Source: JBMNTP01 sp050945795 (lineage in GTDB: Bacteria > Bacillota > Clostridia > Christensenellales > MGBC116941). From it: a stretch of DNA of 34,099 nt. Position 1 is the first letter of the stretch. Every line of letters starts with the position of its first letter. Shown in pieces: positions 22,984 to 31,611 of the stretch. Both the position numbers and the translations under genes were made by a program. The stretch spans positions 1 to 34,099 of the forward strand of contig JBMNTP010000022.1 in the NCBI GenBank assembly GCA_050945795.1, given 5' to 3'. The notes beneath the pieces are model-generated. The model worked only from the letters and a program-made list of their open reading frames with translations, ran no database searches and was not told where the DNA came from.

Positions 22984-23799
22984 ATGAAAAATAACGTTGA
23001 TTTAGAAACCTTATTTGAAAAGCATATAAAAAAGTGGCTGTCCGGTCAAAGAGGAGTAAAGCCGGAAGAACTTGAGGAGCGGGCGGCCGATGAATGCGAA
23101 AGGTGGCTCGAACTGCCAAACGATGAGCTTGACGGATTGAGTCCGCGCGACTGGTTTGGGCGCATGGACACGCGACGTCTGCTTGCTCTTTTTGAGCAAA
23201 ACTGCCGCGCTAAAAATGTGCCGGGGCTTATGATTGAGGAGCTGTCCCGTCGTGATGACGCGGCGGCGGACCTTATAAAACTGCTCGATAACGACGCCTG
23301 CGCGCCAAAAGCCATAGATGCGCTTATGCTAGCCGGAAATGACGCGGCGGCGGCCTCGTATATAAGCATGATACTTGACGGGCGCCATGCCGAACACGCC
23401 GCCGAGGCGCTTTTACCACTCGATTGTCCGGATATGGTGTATGACGCTATGCTAGGCGCGGGCGATGACGCGAGGGACTGCTTTTTCGACATAATGGTTG
23501 AAAAAGGCGATATAAGGGCTTATAAGCATATATTAGACGCTTTTGAGGAGCAGGGCGAGGATCGCCGCCATATATATGCGAGGATGCTGGGGAAGCTAGG
23601 AGATGAAAGGGCGATAGAGCCGCTTATGGCAGCGCTTTCAAAAGTGCAGGGGTATTTTGAGTTCTGCGCTTTTCGTGACGCTATAGAGCAACTGGGCGGC
23701 GAAGTGGATATGGATTTTGATTTTGAAAACGACATAGATTATTTGGCGGTAGCGCAGCAGCCGCCGACGATTTATCTGGAGGAGGAAAATGGCAGCTAA
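22984..23799 (+). CDS. HEAT-like helical repeat protein
   Basis: 271 residues, acidic and almost wholly helical. Residues ~85-235 contain repeated units with Ala/Leu spacing (AADLIKLLDNDACAPKAIDALMLAG, DAAAASYISMILDGRHAEHAAEALLPL, then LGDERAIEPLMAALSKVQGYFEFCAFRDAIEQLG). The last is a recognisable HEAT/PBS-lyase-type repeat. No catalytic motif is seen, so it is probably a scaffold or binding protein. The upstream site (GAGGAG, ~19 nt before the ATG) is far away, so the start is less certain. The gene overlaps the HD-hydrolase gene by 11 bp, which argues for linked function. Confidence 0.8.
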   Translation: MKNNVDLETLFEKHIKKWLSGQRGVKPEELEERAADECERWLELPNDELDGLSPRDWFGRMDTRRLLALFEQNCRAKNVPGLMIEELSRRDDAAADLIKLLDNDACAPKAIDALMLAGNDAAAASYISMILDGRHAEHAAEALLPLDCPDMVYDAMLGAGDDARDCFFDIMVEKGDIRAYKHILDAFEEQGEDRRHIYARMLGKLGDERAIEPLMAALSKVQGYFEFCAFRDAIEQLGGEVDMDFDFENDIDYLAVAQQPPTIYLEEENGS

Positions 23800-24517
23800 A
23801 ATAATTACGCTTGAAGACATAAAAAAGAATGAAGATATATCAACGCTGGTAAACGCAGCGAACAGAAGCCTGGAGGCGATAGGATATACAGACCATGGCC
23901 CGCGGCATGTAGGATATGTGAGCAGGGTGGCGTCGGATATATTAAAGGATTTGGGCTATGAAAAAAGGCAGGTAGAGCTGGCGGCGATAGCCGGCTGGGT
24001 GCACGATATTGGCAACGTTGTAAACAGGAAATCGCACGGCATAAGCGGCGCGACTATACTCTTTAGCCTGCTTAGGGATATGGAAATGCCTATGAGCGAG
24101 ATAGCCGAGATTGTGATGGCGGTGGGCAACCACGAGGAACAAAACGGCAATCCCGTTTCGCCTATATCTGCCGCTCTTATTATAGCCGATAAAATAGACG
24201 CCCACCGCACCCGCGTGCGTTCGGGCAAATACGACCCGAGCGACATACACGACCGCGTGAATTACAGCATTAAAAAGACAAGTGTTGTTACAGACAGGGA
24301 AAAGGGCGAGATACGCTATGAGTTCCAAATGGACGAAACAAGCTCGGCTATGGAATTTATGACGCTGTATAACTCGCGCATGATAATGAGCGAGAGAGCT
24401 TGCGGATATCTTGGCTGTATATTCTGCATAGTGGTAAATGGCGTGCTTATAAACGGGCATCCGCAGTCACCTAACCCGCAGAGATACCCTATTAAGAAAA
24501 ACGGCCAAACAAAATAA
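23789..24517 (+). CDS. HD-domain metal-dependent phosphohydrolase
   Basis: 242 residues. The HD motif is intact: His in HGPRHVGYVSRVA (~residue 37-45), His-Asp in AGWVHDIGN (~70), and a downstream Asp in IIADKIDAHRTRVR (~135). GNHEEQNG also fits the metal site. These are nucleotide or phosphate-ester hydrolases; the substrate is unknown. GGAGGAGG lies 5 nt before the ATG at 23789, inside the end of the preceding gene. A C-terminal Cys/Gly stretch (ACGYLGCIFCIVVNG) is hydrophobic and unusual for this family. Confidence 0.9.
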   Translation: MAAKIITLEDIKKNEDISTLVNAANRSLEAIGYTDHGPRHVGYVSRVASDILKDLGYEKRQVELAAIAGWVHDIGNVVNRKSHGISGATILFSLLRDMEMPMSEIAEIVMAVGNHEEQNGNPVSPISAALIIADKIDAHRTRVRSGKYDPSDIHDRVNYSIKKTSVVTDREKGEIRYEFQMDETSSAMEFMTLYNSRMIMSERACGYLGCIFCIVVNGVLINGHPQSPNPQRYPIKKNGQTK

Positions 24518-24530
24518 GGGCAATTGAAAA

Positions 24531-24555
24531 AAGTGCGCATGGGCGCACTTTTTTT
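24531..24555 (+). terminator. Terminator of the HEAT-like / HD operon
   Basis: AAGTGCGC / GCGCACTT stem with a 4-nt loop and a T7 run, 13 bp after the stop codon. Confidence 0.9.
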
Positions 24556-24619
24556 GCACTCCGCGCCGCCGTATTGGCAGGCGAGGAAATGCGTTTTTAT
24601 AGCCGGGTTATATAGAAAA

Positions 24620-25411
24620 CTATTTGAGCAGCTTCTTCTCAAGTGCCGCCACCGCAAGATACATAACAGCGGCGCATATGCAAAGCAGTACAACGCCCGC
24701 CATAACAAGGTCGAGCTTAAAGACCTGCCCGCCGTATACTATAAGGTACCCAAGCCCCGCCCGTGATACCAGAAACTCTCCCATTATAACGCCTATCCAG
24801 GACATGCCCACGTTTATTTTAAGCGCAGAAACAAAGGTGGGTACGCTGGCGGGTAGAATAGCTTTTGTGAGTATCTGCATTTTTGAGGCGCGAAACGTCA
24901 TCATAAGCTGAGTTGTTTCATAGCCCACTTCTATAAAGCCGTTTAGCACCGTCATTATAGTTACTATAAGCGATATAAGCAGCGCCATAGCTATTATGGC
25001 TTTTGCTCCCGCGCCCATCCATACTATTATAACAGGCCCTAACGCTACCTTTGGCAGGCTGTTAAGCACAACGAGATAAGGGTCTGCTATGCGGCGGGCG
25101 GTATCGCTCCACCACAACGCTACGGCTATAGCGACGCCTAAAACGGTGCCTAGCAAAAAGCCGGCTACAGTTTCGGCGACAGTTATAAGCACATGCTCCC
25201 ATAGGCTTCCGTCCGCCGTCATACCGGCTATTGTATTGAAAATGCGGGTAGGGGAGCTGGTAATAAAAGCATCGAGCCAGCCGAGCCGCGTTCCAACTTC
25301 CCAAAATATAAGAAAAAAGACGAGTATGCCCCACTGGGCTATTTTTATCGCCGTCCTTTTTCTTTTTAAGCTGCGCACGAACAGCTCCTGCTTGCTTAGT
25401 TTATCAGACAT
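24620..25411 (-). CDS. ABC transporter permease, nitrate/sulfonate/taurine type (SsuC/TauC-like)
   Basis: 263 residues with about six membrane helices. The EAA-loop that contacts the ATPase is present (VVLNSLPKVALGPVIIVWMGAG), with MTVLNGFIEVGYETTQLMMTFRASKMQILTKAILPASVPTFVSALKINVGMSWIGVIMGEFLVSRAGLGYLI as the family block (cue). The start at 25411 has AAGGAG about 10 nt upstream and overlaps the ATPase gene by 8 bp. It forms a pair with the ATPase. No substrate-binding protein is encoded next to it, so the cargo (sulfonate, taurine, pyrimidine or another organic anion) is open. Confidence 0.93.
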   Translation of the reverse strand: MSDKLSKQELFVRSLKRKRTAIKIAQWGILVFFLIFWEVGTRLGWLDAFITSSPTRIFNTIAGMTADGSLWEHVLITVAETVAGFLLGTVLGVAIAVALWWSDTARRIADPYLVVLNSLPKVALGPVIIVWMGAGAKAIIAMALLISLIVTIMTVLNGFIEVGYETTQLMMTFRASKMQILTKAILPASVPTFVSALKINVGMSWIGVIMGEFLVSRAGLGYLIVYGGQVFKLDLVMAGVVLLCICAAVMYLAVAALEKKLLK

Positions 25412-26153
25412 GTACGTCCAGCTCCTTCCAGATGATGTTAAAGTATTCCTTAAATTCGGGATGCTTGCGCCTCTCCATAGGGCTTTGGTCAAAGCCGGTT
25501 TCTATTATGGTTTTAATAGAGGCGGGCCGCTGCGAAAATACCGCTATTCTATCGCACATGGAAATTGCCTCGGAAATGTCATGCGTGACAAGCAGTGCCG
25601 TTTTATCTTCGTGTTTAATGATAGAGTGCATCTCATCGCTCACCGCAAGGCGGGATTGGTAATCTATAGCAGAAAAAGGCTCGTCGAGCAGCAGCGCGTC
25701 CGGCTGTACGGCAAGCGTTCTGATAAGCGCAGCTTTTTGGCGCATGCCTCCTGACAACTCGCTCGGACGCGCCGATATAAAATCGCCAAGACCGTACTGC
25801 TTAAGAAGGCTGAGGGTATATTCCCGGGTTTCCTCGTTGTCCCGTCCATCCAGCTCCAGACCCAGCATGCAGTTTTTAAATATAGTGCGCCATTGGAAAA
25901 GGTGGTCTCGCTGAAGCATATACGCCACCTTGCCGGCGCATCCGTCCATACGCATATGCCCTTCGTCCGGCTCTATAAGGCCGGCGATGATGGACAACAG
26001 CGTTGTTTTACCGCAGCCGCTAGGCCCCACAAGCCCAAAAAATTCGCCACGTCGTATTGACAGGCTGATGTTGTTAAGCGCTGGAGTTTCGCCTTGCTCG
26101 CTGCGGTATGCGTGGCTTATATTGCTTAGTGTTATTATGTTATTATCCGCCAT
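25404..26153 (-). CDS. ABC transporter ATPase, nitrate/sulfonate/taurine type (SsuB/TauB-like)
   Basis: 249 residues. Walker A is GPSGCGKTT (~42-50), the Q-loop is in AYMLQRDHLFQW, the ABC signature is LSGGMRQ (~130), Walker B is LLLDEPFSAID, and the switch His is in TALLVTHDISEA. All are intact, so it should be active. It is the first gene of the pair, with GGAGGAG about 5 nt before the ATG. Import of an organic anion is likely with the permease. The pair lacks a binding protein in the window. Confidence 0.95.
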   Translation of the reverse strand: MADNNIITLSNISHAYRSEQGETPALNNISLSIRRGEFFGLVGPSGCGKTTLLSIIAGLIEPDEGHMRMDGCAGKVAYMLQRDHLFQWRTIFKNCMLGLELDGRDNEETREYTLSLLKQYGLGDFISARPSELSGGMRQKAALIRTLAVQPDALLLDEPFSAIDYQSRLAVSDEMHSIIKHEDKTALLVTHDISEAISMCDRIAVFSQRPASIKTIIETGFDQSPMERRKHPEFKEYFNIIWKELDVHV

Positions 26154-26275
26154 ATTTCTCCTCCGTTGTTTCAGGTAAATTACCAGGCTGACATATAATT
26201 CATTATATTCAAGGCTGTTTATATGGTGCGGGATGTAGAGGAAGCGGAAAGAGAGCTAAAAAAGCCGAAAAGCAT

Positions 26276-26299
26276 AAAAAAAGCAGCCTGTTCGGCTGC
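26276..26299 (-). terminator. Terminator of the glycosyltransferase gene
   Basis: GCAGCC / GGCTGC stem with a 5-nt loop (26283-26299), followed on the minus strand by a T-run of seven. Confidence 0.88.
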
Positions 26300-26325
26300 C
26301 TGAATGTTTATAGATTTTTATGGCT

Positions 26326-27567
26326 TTACAGCCAGTTTTGCTGCTTTGAGCGAGATGATATAAGCATTCGCATTTTTCGCGGCGACAATCGGGCCTGCTG
26401 CCCGCGCTTATACGATTTTATTATATCGCAATAGCGAAGATAGACCTCCTGCATTATGTCATCCCAGTAGCGAGGTAGTGTTTCGAGTGCGTTTTGACCT
26501 ATGCTACAGAGCCGGGCAGGGTCTGATATGGCGCTTTTTATAACGCTAAAAAGGCTCTCGGCATTGTTTGAGCAAAGTAGCCCGTTCTGACCGCCTGTTA
26601 TGCCTTCTGAGGCGTTGCTGCCCGACACAAGAACCGAGGGACAAGCCCATGTCGCCGCCTCGCGCACCACTATTGAAGCGGTATCGTAGAGGGAGGGGAA
26701 TATAAAAAGGTTTGAGCGGGCGTAATAGGCGTTTAGAAGCGCGGGGTCGAGTATTGTGCCGGTAAAGTGGAATATATCCTCCATGTCCGCTTCTTTGACC
26801 AGCCGCTTTATATCCTCCGCCGCGTATCCCGAGCCGACCATAACCATTTTAAAGCGCGCGCCGCTGTCTCGCAAAAGTATCATGGCATCGATAACCATCT
26901 TAAGGTTTTTTTGCCATGTATGCTGACCGACATACAGCAGCACCGGCATATCGTCGGATACTCCAAGCTCTTCGTTTATCCTTTGCCTGTACTCCGGCTT
27001 TTTATCGAGGTCGGCGGCGTTAACGCCGTTTGAAACTATTTCGATATGTTTTTTAAAGCCGTATTCGCGCAGTGTATCGACTGTTGAACGGTTGACCGTC
27101 CATACTTGATCGACGCGCGAAAAGAAGTTTACAACAAAGCTGGTGCCGGCTCTGGCTAACAGCTCGCTGCCGCCAAAAGCCTGCTTGAAATCGTCGTAGA
27201 ATTTGCTGTGGAAAGTGGCTACAATGGGGATTTTGTTGCGCCGCGCTATGCGAAGCGCCTCAAAGCCAGAGCTAAAAGGCGAGTGCGCATGCACTATGTC
27301 AAATCCGTATTCGTTAAGCCTTTTTTGTATATCAGGAGCCAGCGCCGGCAGCCCCGCACGATATGGCGCTCTGTTCGGCACTTCGATTGATGTATAACGT
27401 ATTACTTCAAACGTTTCTTTGTCTATGAACCCGGGGGAGGAGGGCGCCACCACGCAGCACTTGCCATAACGTTTGTCAAGCTGCCTGGCGTAATTGCGTA
27501 CAACTGTTATAACCCCGTCTGCCGCCGGCAGGTAAGAGTCTGAAAATTGCCCCATTACAAGATCCAT
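26326..27567 (-). CDS. Glycosyltransferase family 4 (GT-B fold)
   Basis: 413 residues. The N-terminal half starts GQFSDSYLPAADGVITVVRNYAR, typical of GT4 enzymes that move sugars onto diacylglycerol or a similar lipid. It also has FDIVHAHSPFSSGFEALRIAR and ATFHSKFYDDF. The C-terminal nucleotide-sugar domain has VLLYVGQHTWQKNLKMVIDAM, FTGTILDPALLNAYYARSNLFIFPSLYDTASIVVREA with the conserved E-x7-E-like region, and GGQNGLLC. AAGGAATG lies about 7 nt before the ATG. It lies downstream of groEL with a weak terminator between. Glycolipid synthesis is likely but the acceptor is inferred. Confidence 0.9.
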   Translation of the reverse strand: MDLVMGQFSDSYLPAADGVITVVRNYARQLDKRYGKCCVVAPSSPGFIDKETFEVIRYTSIEVPNRAPYRAGLPALAPDIQKRLNEYGFDIVHAHSPFSSGFEALRIARRNKIPIVATFHSKFYDDFKQAFGGSELLARAGTSFVVNFFSRVDQVWTVNRSTVDTLREYGFKKHIEIVSNGVNAADLDKKPEYRQRINEELGVSDDMPVLLYVGQHTWQKNLKMVIDAMILLRDSGARFKMVMVGSGYAAEDIKRLVKEADMEDIFHFTGTILDPALLNAYYARSNLFIFPSLYDTASIVVREAATWACPSVLVSGSNASEGITGGQNGLLCSNNAESLFSVIKSAISDPARLCSIGQNALETLPRYWDDIMQEVYLRYCDIIKSYKRGQQARLSPRKMRMLISSRSKQQNWL

Positions 27568-27654
27568 ATCAGTACATTCCTTTATAATATTTGTTATGTT
27601 ATCAAAATTTTATCATACGCGCGCCGGTATTACAAACAGCCGCGCGCAATAGGC

Positions 27655-27680
27655 GAGGCCGCCCCCGAAGGGACGGCCTC
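27655..27680 (-). terminator. Hairpin after groEL
   Basis: GAGGCCGTCCC-TTCG-GGGCGGCCTC on the minus strand, with a UUCG-type tetraloop and one G-U pair. It lacks a strong T-run, so some read-through into the glycosyltransferase gene is possible. Confidence 0.55.
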
Positions 27681-27737
27681 TGTATATATTATCACCGAGC
27701 GACCACCGAAATTGGCAGGCGCTGCGGAGTTTACCGA

Positions 27738-29372
27738 TTAGTACATTCCGCCTCCGGGGCCCATTCCTGCGCCCGCAGGCATTGCCGGCTCGGGAGCGGG
27801 TATATCGGTAACAAGGCTTTCGGTTGTAAGCAGCATAGCAGCGATGCTGGCGGCGTTTTGCAGAGCGCTTCTTGCCACCTTTGTCGGGTCTATGATGCCT
27901 TTTGAAACCATATCGCCGTATTCCATCTTAGCTACGTCAAAGCCGTATCCGATCTTGCCGTTTTCTTTTATGTTGGCGATTATTACAGAGCCTTCAAGGC
28001 CAGCGTTAGCGGCTATCTGGCGAACAGGCTCTTCAAGCGCGCGAAGCACTATTTTGACGCCGGTCTTTTCATCGCCGTCGGTTTGATCGATTGCTTTTTC
28101 AACGGCCGAAATTGTGTTGCACAGCGCGATGCCACCACCCGGAACTATTCCTTCTTCAACGGCGGCGCGAGTAGCTGCCAGCGCGTCTTCTATGCGAAGC
28201 TTTGTTTCTTTCATCTCTGTTTCGGTAGCTGCGCCAACCATTATAACGGCTACGCCGCCGGCCAGCTTAGCAAGACGCTCCTGAAGCTTTTCGCGGTCAT
28301 AATCAGAAGTGGTGTCTTCGATCTGGCTCTTAATCGACGAGATGCGAGCCTTGATTTCGCTCGGATCGCCGGCGCCTTCAACGATTGTGGTATTTTCTTT
28401 ATCGATTGTTACCTGACGCGCGTTGCCCAGCATGTCAAGAGTGGCGGTCTTAAGATCCATGCCAAGCTCTTCGCTGATTACACGGCCGCCGGTAAGTATA
28501 GCGATGTCTTCAAGCATAGCTTTGCGGCGATCGCCAAAGCCGGGAGCCTTAACGGCAACGCAGGTGAATGTGCCGCGCAGTTTGTTTACAACCAGCGTAG
28601 CGAGCGCTTCGCCTTCAACATCCTCGGCGATTATGAGCATTTTGCGGCCCTGCTGTACAGCCTGCTCAAGAAGGGGAAGTATTTCCTGTATGTTGGATAT
28701 CTTTTTGTCTGTTATAAGTATAAGGGGATTGTCGAGCAGAGCTTCCATTTTCTCTGTATCTGTTACCATGTAGGAGGAAGCGTATCCGCGGTCGAACTGC
28801 ATTCCTTCAACTATAACAAGCTCGGTCATCATTGTTTTGGACTCTTCAACTGTTATAACGCCGTCGTTGCCGACCTTCTCCATAGCGTCGGAGATAAGCT
28901 CGCCAACTTTATTGTCGCCGGCCGATATCGAAGCTACCTGCGCTATCGCCTGCTTGTTCTCAATAGGCTTGGACGCTTCTTTAAGCTGCGCAACGGCGAT
29001 ATCCGTAGCTGTAGCTATGCCTCTTTTAATAGCCATAGGATTGGCGCCGGCCGCTACGTTCTTAAGGCCTTCGCGTATGATGGCCTGAGCGAGCAGCGTG
29101 GCTGTTGTTGTGCCGTCGCCCGCAACATCGTTTGTTTTGGTCGCTACTTCTTTAACAAGCTGAGCGCCCATATTTTCAAAAGGATCTTCAATTTCGATTT
29201 CTTTGGCTATGGTAACCCCGTCATTTGTGATAAGGGGGGAGCCGTACTTTTTGTCAAGAACAACGTTTCTGCCCTTGGGGCCGAGAGTTATTTTAACCGT
29301 ATCCGCCAGAAGGTTTACACCTGATTCCAGCGCGCGGCGGGCGTCTTCACCGAATTTAATCTGTTTTGCCAT
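27738..29372 (-). CDS. groL: Chaperonin GroEL (Hsp60)
   Basis: 544 residues, full length. The ATP-binding signature GDGTTTATLLAQAI (~86-99) and LGPKGRNVVLDKKYGSP are intact, and AAVEEGIVPGGGIAL and the C-terminal Gly/Met tail (AGMGPGGGMY) are present. It forms the double-ring folding chamber with GroES. GAGG lies 7 nt before the ATG. It follows groES by 22 bp and is controlled by the CIRCE element upstream of groES. Confidence 0.99.
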   Translation of the reverse strand: MAKQIKFGEDARRALESGVNLLADTVKITLGPKGRNVVLDKKYGSPLITNDGVTIAKEIEIEDPFENMGAQLVKEVATKTNDVAGDGTTTATLLAQAIIREGLKNVAAGANPMAIKRGIATATDIAVAQLKEASKPIENKQAIAQVASISAGDNKVGELISDAMEKVGNDGVITVEESKTMMTELVIVEGMQFDRGYASSYMVTDTEKMEALLDNPLILITDKKISNIQEILPLLEQAVQQGRKMLIIAEDVEGEALATLVVNKLRGTFTCVAVKAPGFGDRRKAMLEDIAILTGGRVISEELGMDLKTATLDMLGNARQVTIDKENTTIVEGAGDPSEIKARISSIKSQIEDTTSDYDREKLQERLAKLAGGVAVIMVGAATETEMKETKLRIEDALAATRAAVEEGIVPGGGIALCNTISAVEKAIDQTDGDEKTGVKIVLRALEEPVRQIAANAGLEGSVIIANIKENGKIGYGFDVAKMEYGDMVSKGIIDPTKVARSALQNAASIAAMLLTTESLVTDIPAPEPAMPAGAGMGPGGGMY

Positions 29373-29394
29373 GTTTTCAACCTCGCTTAAATTA

Positions 29395-29679
29395 TTATTC
29401 TACTATTGCTTTGATATCGGACATGCGAACCAGAACGTATTCCTCGCCATCGAGTTTAACTTCTGTTCCCGCATACTTTGAAAGTATAACATTGTCGCCT
29501 TTAGTAACGGTCATCTGTATTTCTTTGCCGTCTACAAGGCCGCCGGGGCCTACCGCCACAACTTCAGCCACCTCCGGCTTTTCCTTCGCTGTGCCAGGTA
29601 ATACTATGCCGCCCTTTGTTGTTTCTTCTGGCTCGAGCCTTTTAATCAGCACGTTGTCTGCTAACGGTTTGATGGTCAT
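29395..29679 (-). CDS. groS: Co-chaperonin GroES (Hsp10)
   Basis: 94 residues, full length. It begins MTIKPLADNVLIKRLEPEETTKGGIVLPGTAKEKP, including the mobile loop (EETTKGGIVLP) that contacts GroEL, and ends YVLVRMSDIKAIVE (cues). It is the first gene of the groES-groEL operon. GGAGG lies 8 nt before the ATG. Confidence 0.99.
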   Translation of the reverse strand: MTIKPLADNVLIKRLEPEETTKGGIVLPGTAKEKPEVAEVVAVGPGGLVDGKEIQMTVTKGDNVILSKYAGTEVKLDGEEYVLVRMSDIKAIVE

Positions 29680-29728
29680 ACTGTTGCCTCCTTTAGTTAT
29701 ATGTTTTATTCTTCATTATGCTTGAGTG

Positions 29729-29755
29729 TTAGCACTCTTGAATTTAGAGTGCTAA
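29729..29755. promoter_or_regulatory. CIRCE element (HrcA operator) of groES-groEL
   Basis: TTAGCACTC, 9-bp spacer, GAGTGCTAA: a perfect 9-9-9 CIRCE. It lies between the groES promoter and start codon, so HrcA bound here would block transcription until heat stress. Confidence 0.98.
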
Positions 29756-29764
29756 TCCTATCTA

Positions 29765-29793
29765 ATATTAAAAAAAACCTATTTTTAAAGCAA
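29765..29793 (-). promoter_or_regulatory. Promoter of groES-groEL
   Basis: Minus strand: TTGCTT (29793-29788), 17-bp spacer, TAATAT (29770-29765), directly upstream of CIRCE. Confidence 0.7.
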
Positions 29794-29984
29794 ACGGGTT
29801 ATTTATTTATTATCCGGCAAAAAACCGGAATTATCCAGTTTAACTCAAAAATGCTCAATTTTTCTTGAAATACCTATAATTTTGTTTTTTGAGGAGTTTT
29901 TAAGAGATGGCAGGAGTTTTTTTAGGGCGTGTTGAATACATTTTTGAGATGGCATAAAACTGTAAGGAGTTTTTGGAGTTTTTT

Positions 29985-30437
29985 ATGGATAAATGGGACA
30001 AAAGGTTTATGGAGTTGGCGGAAACCATAGCTTCATGGTCAAGCTGTTATCAGGATAACAGAAAGATTGGGGCGGTGGTTGTAAGGAACAAAAGAATACT
30101 GACAACCGGATATAACGGAGCGGCATCCGGCACGCTTAGCTGCGTAGATCGCGGCGAGTGCCTTAGAAGGAAGCTCGATATACCGTCGGGAACAAAACAT
30201 GAGCTGTGCTACGCTATACATGCCGAGCAAAACGCCATAATACAGGCGGCGAAGATGGGCGTATCTATAGAAGGGGCGACAGTTTATTGCACGCATCAAC
30301 CGTGTACCATATGTGCGAAGATGCTGGTAAACGCCGGTATAGCAAGGATTGTATACAGAAATCCTTATCCGGACAGTTTTTCGAGGGAAATACTTAAAGA
30401 GGCTATGGTATCGGCCGAGATATACTGCGAGGAATAG
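29985..30437 (+). CDS. Deoxycytidylate (dCMP) deaminase
   Basis: 150 residues. It converts dCMP to dUMP for thymidylate synthesis. The zinc site is intact: His-Ala-Glu in CYAIHAEQNAII and Cys-Thr-Ile-Cys in HQPCTICAKMLVNAG. The N-terminal block KIGAVVVRNKRILTTGYNGAASG and the middle Cys-x-R-G-E-C (CVDRGECLRRK) are typical of ComE-type dCMP deaminases in Bacillota. I chose the ATG at 29985 with GGAG 6 nt upstream. A TTG at 29973, four codons earlier, is possible. It stands alone on the plus strand between divergent groES and the convergent LCP gene. Confidence 0.95.
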   Translation: MDKWDKRFMELAETIASWSSCYQDNRKIGAVVVRNKRILTTGYNGAASGTLSCVDRGECLRRKLDIPSGTKHELCYAIHAEQNAIIQAAKMGVSIEGATVYCTHQPCTICAKMLVNAGIARIVYRNPYPDSFSREILKEAMVSAEIYCEE

Positions 30438-30550
30438 CGCTGTTACCGCTAAAATGGGCGCGCGGGTGGAATATGCAGCGGCGGAGCTCTTATAGGATGT
30501 TTTGCCGCGCAAAAGAGCGAAGTAAAAAAATATGGGAAACGAAGAATGAG

Positions 30551-30582
30551 AAAAATAAAGGCCGGCGTTTTGCCGAGCCTTT
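30551..30582 (-). terminator. Terminator of the LCP gene
   Basis: AAGGC-TCGGC / GCCGGCCTT type stem with one bulge and a 5-nt loop, followed on the minus strand by TTTATTTTT. Confidence 0.7.
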
Positions 30583-30614
30583 TATATGTTCTTTTTATGG
30601 TAGTTAAAAAATTA

Positions 30615-31463
30615 TTATTTAAGGGCGTCGTGTATTGCGCGGGTATTTGCATCGAAGTCTATGTCAAGTACCGCGGCGCCGTTATAATTTAAGTTTTTCC
30701 AACTGCCCTTTACCGGGATGCCCATGCTTTGCGTGTTAAGGTCGGAGCGGATCATAACGCTTAATCCCGCCCCTGCCACATCTATAAGCGAAACGTTTGT
30801 ATCCGTAACGTTTTTAACCTCCTCATACAGCTCTATGTAGGAAGATAGGCTATCAAAGGAACGTACCTTTTTGGCGGCGGCGAAAACAACATCGCGCTGG
30901 CGGCGGGTGCGTTCGGAGTCGGTGCCTATTTGCCGCAGCCTTGAAAACTCAAGCGCCGGTTCGCCGCTAAGATGGTTTACGCCGGCTGAGTAGCCGGAGC
31001 CAAAAAGCGAGTTTAGATAATCGGCCTCTGCTTGCGTAAGCGCCACATCAACGCCGCCAACACCGTTAACAAGCGTTTTTACGCTGTCAAAGGTTACGAT
31101 AACATAATCGGAAACATTAAGGTCGAAATGACTGTTTATAGTTTTCATTAACAGCTCGGCTCCGCCATAAGCATATGCCGCGTTGAGCCGGTTTTTGCCA
31201 TGCCCTTCTATATCTACGAGTATGTCGCGCTGAAGCGACACCATGCTGACATTGTTTTTAAACGTGTTGTACGAAACGAGCATAATAGTATCGGCGCGAC
31301 CGCGTTCGTTGCCGCGCGCGTCGGTACCGATTATAAGCACATTATAGCCAAGCGGCTGCAAAGAACCTTTAAAAAGGAATACGGCAGCAAGCAGCGCAAG
31401 TATAAGTATTATCAGCAGCAGCACTATGGCGGTGCGCCGGCCGGTAGATGAACCGGTTGTCAT
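30615..31463 (-). CDS. LytR-CpsA-Psr (LCP) family cell wall glycopolymer ligase
   Basis: 282 residues. A single N-terminal membrane anchor (AIVLLLIILILALLAAVFLF, ~11-31) leads into an extracellular LCP domain. The family motifs are present: NVLIIGTDARGNERGRADTIMLVSYN, MVSLQRDILVDIEGHGKNRLNAAYAYGG, and ...LSGEPALEFSRLRQIGTDSERTRRQRDVV, with the conserved Arg and Asp residues that hold the polyprenyl diphosphate and Mg2+ (cues). These enzymes attach teichoic acids or capsular sugars to peptidoglycan. It is at the short end of the family and has no extra C-terminal domain. GGAGG lies 7 nt before the ATG. Confidence 0.95.
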   Translation of the reverse strand: MTTGSSTGRRTAIVLLLIILILALLAAVFLFKGSLQPLGYNVLIIGTDARGNERGRADTIMLVSYNTFKNNVSMVSLQRDILVDIEGHGKNRLNAAYAYGGAELLMKTINSHFDLNVSDYVIVTFDSVKTLVNGVGGVDVALTQAEADYLNSLFGSGYSAGVNHLSGEPALEFSRLRQIGTDSERTRRQRDVVFAAAKKVRSFDSLSSYIELYEEVKNVTDTNVSLIDVAGAGLSVMIRSDLNTQSMGIPVKGSWKNLNYNGAAVLDIDFDANTRAIHDALK

Positions 31464-31611
31464 GATTTTTCCTCCAATATAATAACTAAAACTATGACGT
31501 TATTTTATACCAACATAAGCGAGTATACAAGCGCGGCCGCGTCGGCACATTGCCCCAAAGCCGCTTGTATGGTAGAATTAACACAACATTTTTTTGCGGG
31601 AGGGGCGGCGT

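Noticed and set aside
28083..29324. 413-codon open frame opposite groEL
   Set aside because: It is the antisense shadow of groEL, a common effect of GC-biased third positions; no family pattern or ribosome binding site.
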